A DNA stretch of 64,000 bases. Origin: Diploptera punctata. Lineage: Eukaryota; Arthropoda; Insecta; Blattodea; Blaberidae. The notes under the pieces were generated by a model. That model did no database searches and was not told the DNA's origin. It was given only the letters and a program-made list of their open reading frames with translations. Location: assembly GCA_030220185.1 (NCBI GenBank), contig JASPKZ010001233.1, positions 372,001-436,000 on the forward strand, written 5' to 3'. Position 1 is the stretch's first letter. Each line of letters begins with the position of its first letter. The position numbers and the translations under genes were made by a program. This document shows positions 54,101 to 60,100 of the stretch, piece by piece.

Positions 54101-57100
54101 ATTGGGGCATTTGGAAAAGATAAAAATAAAGTAAATAATCCTTTGAAATTGAGCTGTTCTAAAGCTGCATGCATTTCAGAGCACATCTCAACTCTTAATT
54201 TATCTGTTCTTTAAATTCCATTGTTGTCTCATAAATATTGTTTTATTTCTAAAATAAAACTAAGTCCAATTTTGGAAAGTGTTAATTTAAAATATAATTT
54301 CAAAAAACTCATAACTACAGACTTATTTTTTTATAAAAGAGATAGCATCTATTTATGTTGTAACACCAGTGATTATATAGAATCCAAATATGAATTGGAA
54401 AATTTTATACCTCACCTCATAAAATATGAAAAAAATTAAAAATATATTATTATGAGGTGAGGTGTAAAGTTTGATTAATATTTGTATTATATTGATATTT
54501 GCCTCATAGTGTCATTTCCTATGATTTTTTGATACTCTTGAATATGTTGAAATACATATAGATTTTGAGTGAAGATTTTACCAAAAAAAAAGTTAAAGGT
54601 TTGAGTATGAAACTTGGAACTGAATTTCAGGGGCATGTGAAATGGGCCGCAAGGAAATAGTGAAATCTCTGCTGGATCATGATGCTGATGGCAGAATCCA
54701 CCCAGTCACAAAGTATTCTCCTCTATATATTGCATGTTACAATGGCAGAAAGGATATTGTGGAACTTCTTCTCAAGGTAATATAGACTTCATCTCATCCC
54801 ATAATCTGACATTGTACTTCACATGAGTGAAAGATTGTTATGCTTAATTTGCTAATCTTTGTAGAAAAATTAAAATTTTAACTACTTTTAACTAATTGTT
54901 ATTGTATATTATTTAGTGTATAAATTGCTTGCTCCTCTATTTACAGAGGTTTCCTGAACTGGTACAGCAGCACACAGTGGAGAGATGGTTGCCAATTCAT
55001 GCTTGCTGCATTAATGGACATGTGAATGTGATGGATTTGCTCTTGCGATATCCCTATCCTTCTCATCTCATGCAGAAATTCAAGTAAGATTATATGTTTA
55101 CTTAATATTGCAGTAAGATTCCAATAAACTGTTTCTTTATATTTGTTAGGTATACTTGAAATAGCACCGTAGCCGAGTGGTTAAGGCTTGGCGCAGAGCT
55201 ATGGGACTTGCGCTGATTCGAGTCCCCATGGGGGAAGAAATTTTCACATGGAATTTCGACCAGTATGGGACCAGTGTCCACCCAGCATCATGAGGCATTT
55301 GGGTAGCTACAATAAGTAGCTATAACAGCCGGCTATAACAGCTGGGGGACCCGACATGCTGACCACATATCACCACGACACTGGCTTATGAGCGTCTACT
55401 TCTGTGATTAACACATGTGGACGTGAGGCCAACAGCCGGCTTGTAGACCAAGGTCCTTCTAGGCCTGTTGTGCTTGGAGTTTTCTTATACTTGAAATAAT
55501 GTTTATTTTCTATTACTTAACTTGAGCCTGAATAATCAAGAAGTAAAGAAATCAGAATAAGTTTTTTCTCATATAGATATGTAAAAAGTAAAGTGAATCC
55601 ACTACATGCCTTAGAAGGCGCTTGTGGTAATAAGAGGTTAAGACTACCACTTTTCTATACAAGTGGCACTTGATGTCAGCCCTGCATGACAGCCACAGCT
55701 GCCTTTATTCCTAGAACAAGCATCTGGCACTCATTTTCATTAGAGGCTGAGTCGACCCCAGGGTCATGCTGCAGCCAGAAGGTTTGGGTTAGTTTAAAAA
55801 TCCTGACCACACTAGGACTCGAACCATCAACCTTCTGGCTTGTAGTGTATTGCCCTAACCAACTATGCTTCAGCAAGTGCCTTCTCATATAGATACTTGA
55901 ACAATTAATCATGGTGCTGTTCTCAACACTGAACTAAAAAATATTTAGATGTTATTAATGTTCACTTAAAAAAACTAAAGTGTTTACATTACAGGCATTA
56001 GGAAATCTTTGGGGTAGTTAGAGTTTAAGGCTCCCACATCTTCTAGACCAGTGGTCCCCAACCTTCTTCGACCCGCGAACCCCTTCCACAAAGATGTGAG
56101 TTGGGTGAACCATTGACTTTTAAATATAGGCCTACATACAGTCGACATGCTTAAAATTTAATTCCAGGCAAAGGGTTTAATAACCTTAAATTAACTTAAC
56201 CCTTAACGGTTAAAACCTAAAGTTTCTCTAATTAGGACTTAAAAGTTACACAATGTTCAGGTCTAGTCGCAATAATAAATCAGGTTTTCATTGTAATTAC
56301 TCACCTCTTCCTTGGAATTCAGTGAGAAGATTGCACCTGCTTTCCATGGCATAGAGATTGAAAGTCAGGAACCACAGAAGTTAAATAAAGTCTCAAATCA
56401 CAATCAGCAGAAAGTCTGCTTCTGTATTTACTTTTTAAATAGGCATATGAAAAAAACAACTTTTCCCACAAATAGAGGTATACATATGTAACAAGGGGCA
56501 TTATCGGGTTAATTTAATTTTAAAAAAAATAATAATAGTACAGTAATAATAATAATAATAATATTATAATGCTGCAGAATAAAGGAAACAATAAAAGGCC
56601 TAACCTCGAAACCCGCCATTATGGAAAAGTTTTGGCGAACCCCTTGAAATATTTTGCGAACATCCCGGGGTTCGCAAATCGCAGGTTGGGAAACCATGTT
56701 CTAGACAATCAGCATGAAATGTGAGCCGGGTTGTCCATCCTGTGTGATGGCTTCCTTTACTCTTAGATCATACATCTGGTGCTCATTCCCATTTGAGGCT
56801 GAGCCAATTCCAGTGTCATCGTGCCCATTCAGGAGATTGAGACCACTTTAAAAATCCTGGTCCCAACCTGCAACCTTCTGGCTTATAGTGCATTGCCTTA
56901 ACCAGTTTCGTACAGCAGTTCTTTGTTAACCTAAACTGAATAGATTTTCTTACATATCATTAAACTTTGCATTTTGTTTAGTAAATTTTATTAATGATAT
57001 TTTATGTTAACAACAACGATAATAATAATGATAATAATATTCTATCTATAATGGCATAGTCCAGTGTTGAACCATAGCCTCTCCTTTGTTAGGAGTTCCT

Positions 57101-60100
57101 AGACCAAGTTAATTTAGTTACCTTAATTACCCACAGAGGGAGCACGCCGTAGCGTAGTGGTTAAGGCACTGAGCTACAAGCCGGAAGGTCAAGGGTTCAA
57201 GTCCCGTTGGGGTCAGGATTTTTAAACTGACCCAAACCCTCTGGCGGCACTATGGCCCTGGGGTCGACTCAGCCTCTAACGTAAATGAGTACCAGACGCT
57301 TGCTCTGGGGGTAAAGGCGGCCGTCATGCAGGGCTGACAACCCGGCTGACATAAAGTGCCGATTGTCTAGAAAAAGTGGGAGCCTTAACCTCCTACTACT
57401 CCAAGGGCCTCCGGGCCTGTTGTGGGATCACTTTACTCTTTAATTACCCACAGATGTCATGAATGGCATGCAGTCAACATACCGACTCAATGAGACATCT
57501 AGCAGGCAACTAAGGTATTAGGTATTACTAAGATGTTTGGGTCAGTAAATTTTACTTAGAGGCCTTTTTATTCAGGCTTAAAGATCTTTTACGAGCCTAA
57601 AAATCTTCAGACTTGGGAATCACGGCTTAAAGTCCATCCTGGAGGACTTGTTCCTTGGATTTTTCCATCCTAAAAAAATCCATTGACCCCGGCCGGGTTT
57701 GAACTCATGACCATTGGGACCAGAGCAAGGAGCATAACCACTAGTCCATCACGGCTGACACTAATGATAGTAATAATAATAATAATACCTTGGAGGCTTG
57801 CTGTATCATAGTTTGTTAAGGCAATACACAACAAGTTGGACATTAGTGGGTTTGATTCCCAATAGTGTCAGGAATTTAAACTGGCCTGTACCTTCTGGCA
57901 GCACCATGGCCCAGTAGTTGACTCAATCTCTAACAGAAATAAGTACCAGATAAAAGTTCTGGAGACAAAGGTGTTATGCCAAGAAAGAGCCTTTGATGAT
58001 CTTGAAGAAGATTTCCAGGCTGTAGGCCGTGGTCTCGAGGCTTGAAGTTCCCCGATGTTTCGCCAGAGACTGCGTCTCTTGAGGATGCCAGACGCAGTCT
58101 CTGGTGAAACGTCGGAGAACTTCAAGTCTCGAGACCACGACTTACAGCCCGGAAATCTTCTTCAAGATCATCATAGCAACTCCGGTCATGAAAGCCTAAG
58201 TTAATACACAAGAAAGAACCTGTTGTGCCATGGGGTAATGATACTTATATTGGTTTTATAGGGATCCAACTGGAGACTGGGAATATGAGATGCCTTTTGA
58301 ACTGAATATGAAAGATGTGACAGGTCAAAATGTCTTGTATGTTGCTAGTTTCCTCGGCAATTACAAGATAGTGGATTTGCTGCTTAAGTTCCGTGTTAAA
58401 GCTTCCAGAATTAAGGTAAATATTATTTATATTACCTGACGTGCCATAAAGAAATCACAAATACTAAAGAAACTTTCAACACTAGATGGTTACATAATAC
58501 CTTGAAATTTTATACAATAAGTATTATGTATGTATGATTTAGTTAAATAATTTTGCAAAAGTAGCCTATAAGGCTTTAAAGTTATGTTCTAAATATTACT
58601 GTCAATTTGTTAGCAATAAAGGAACCATTATAGATATTGGGTGTTTTTCATAAACATAGGATTAGCCCAGATTTATTGTGGTTTAATTTAAATTAGACTT
58701 AAATGGATTAATAGCAATGCATTCTGAGTCCAAAATTGTTAAATTAGTCCATAAATCTTCTATTCCTGCAATATTGCCATAAGATGAAAAATTCTACTGC
58801 GCATTCATTATTGTTGATGTGATTGTGTATTTAATTTGTTCAGATTTCCAGTTGTAATGATAAATTTCAACAATATCAAATAAAAGTAGGTGTAAAACAA
58901 AAGAGAGTGCAAAGGGAGCAATGTTTCTAAATATGGTTCTATATGATTAAAATATGTCCTGTACTGCAGACGAGTGGTTAAGGCAAGATGCCTTGACACA
59001 GAGCTACAGAACTTGCGCTGGTTCAGGCCATAGGGGAAGAAACTTTCTTATAGAATTTTGGTCAGTATGGGACCAGTGCCCACCCAGCATCATGAGGTAT
59101 TTCGGTAGCTACAATAAATAGCAGCTCCAGGTTGAGAAAACTAGTTATAACAGCTGGGGGACTTGACATGCTGACCACTTGTCACCCCTACACTGGTAGA
59201 ATGATCATCTACCTCTGTGATTAACACATGTAGATGTGAGGCCAGTTAGTTAAACCAACAGTAAATAAGAAAATAAGAAAAATCTTAATCCATCAGAAGT
59301 CACTATTTAGCTTGTTCTATAACTAATTAGTCCTTATTTCATAGCCAAATGGTTTAAGGCATGATTGGTGCAAAGCTATGGGACATGCACTGATTCAAGT
59401 CCCCATGGAGGAAGACATTTTCTCCGAGGATTTCAGCCAGTTTGGGACCAGAGGGATAAATTAGTAATCTTTTTACATCTATAATTATTATTTTATTATT
59501 ATTATTATTGGTTTGTACTTTCAGAAGAATAAGATTTTTTACTTTTTACTTATTTTTTGAGAGAAGTTTAATTCCTACTTTATTTCTAATTTCCCATCCA
59601 GCATGTAGTGGCTCCAGATTGAGAAAGCCATCTACAACAGTTTGGGGGACCACATGTCAGCTCTATATTGGCTGGATGATCATCCACCCAGTGATTGAAA
59701 CTGGATGTGAGGCCAGCAGCCAGATGGTAGGCAAGGGACTTCTAGGCCTGTCATGCTATAGCGTTATAACTCTAATTAAAAAATGATCAAACAATTGAGT
59801 TTATTTCAGTTTATTATTAATGACTGGGGGATCCAACATACTACCCACATGTCATTGCTATACTGGCTGATGATTTCCATCTCAATTATTAAAACATGGG
59901 GATGTAAGGTCAGCAGCCAGCTGGTAGGACAATAGTTATCTATGCATGTCACACTATGGAGTTTTAGTTTATTGGTCCATACAATGAGCTTTTTTTTGTT
60001 GAATTTTTGTAATTTTCTAGTTGGTAACCTTCAATTACTAATAAAAGGACATTTGAATAATTATCCAGGCTGTGAAAGAGAATGAGCAGGGAGAAGAGGA

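Noticed and set aside
54221..54439. 72-codon ORF inside Lrrk intron 2
   Set aside because: Lies in a family M element, AT-rich composition, no domain, and not flanked by usable splice sites.
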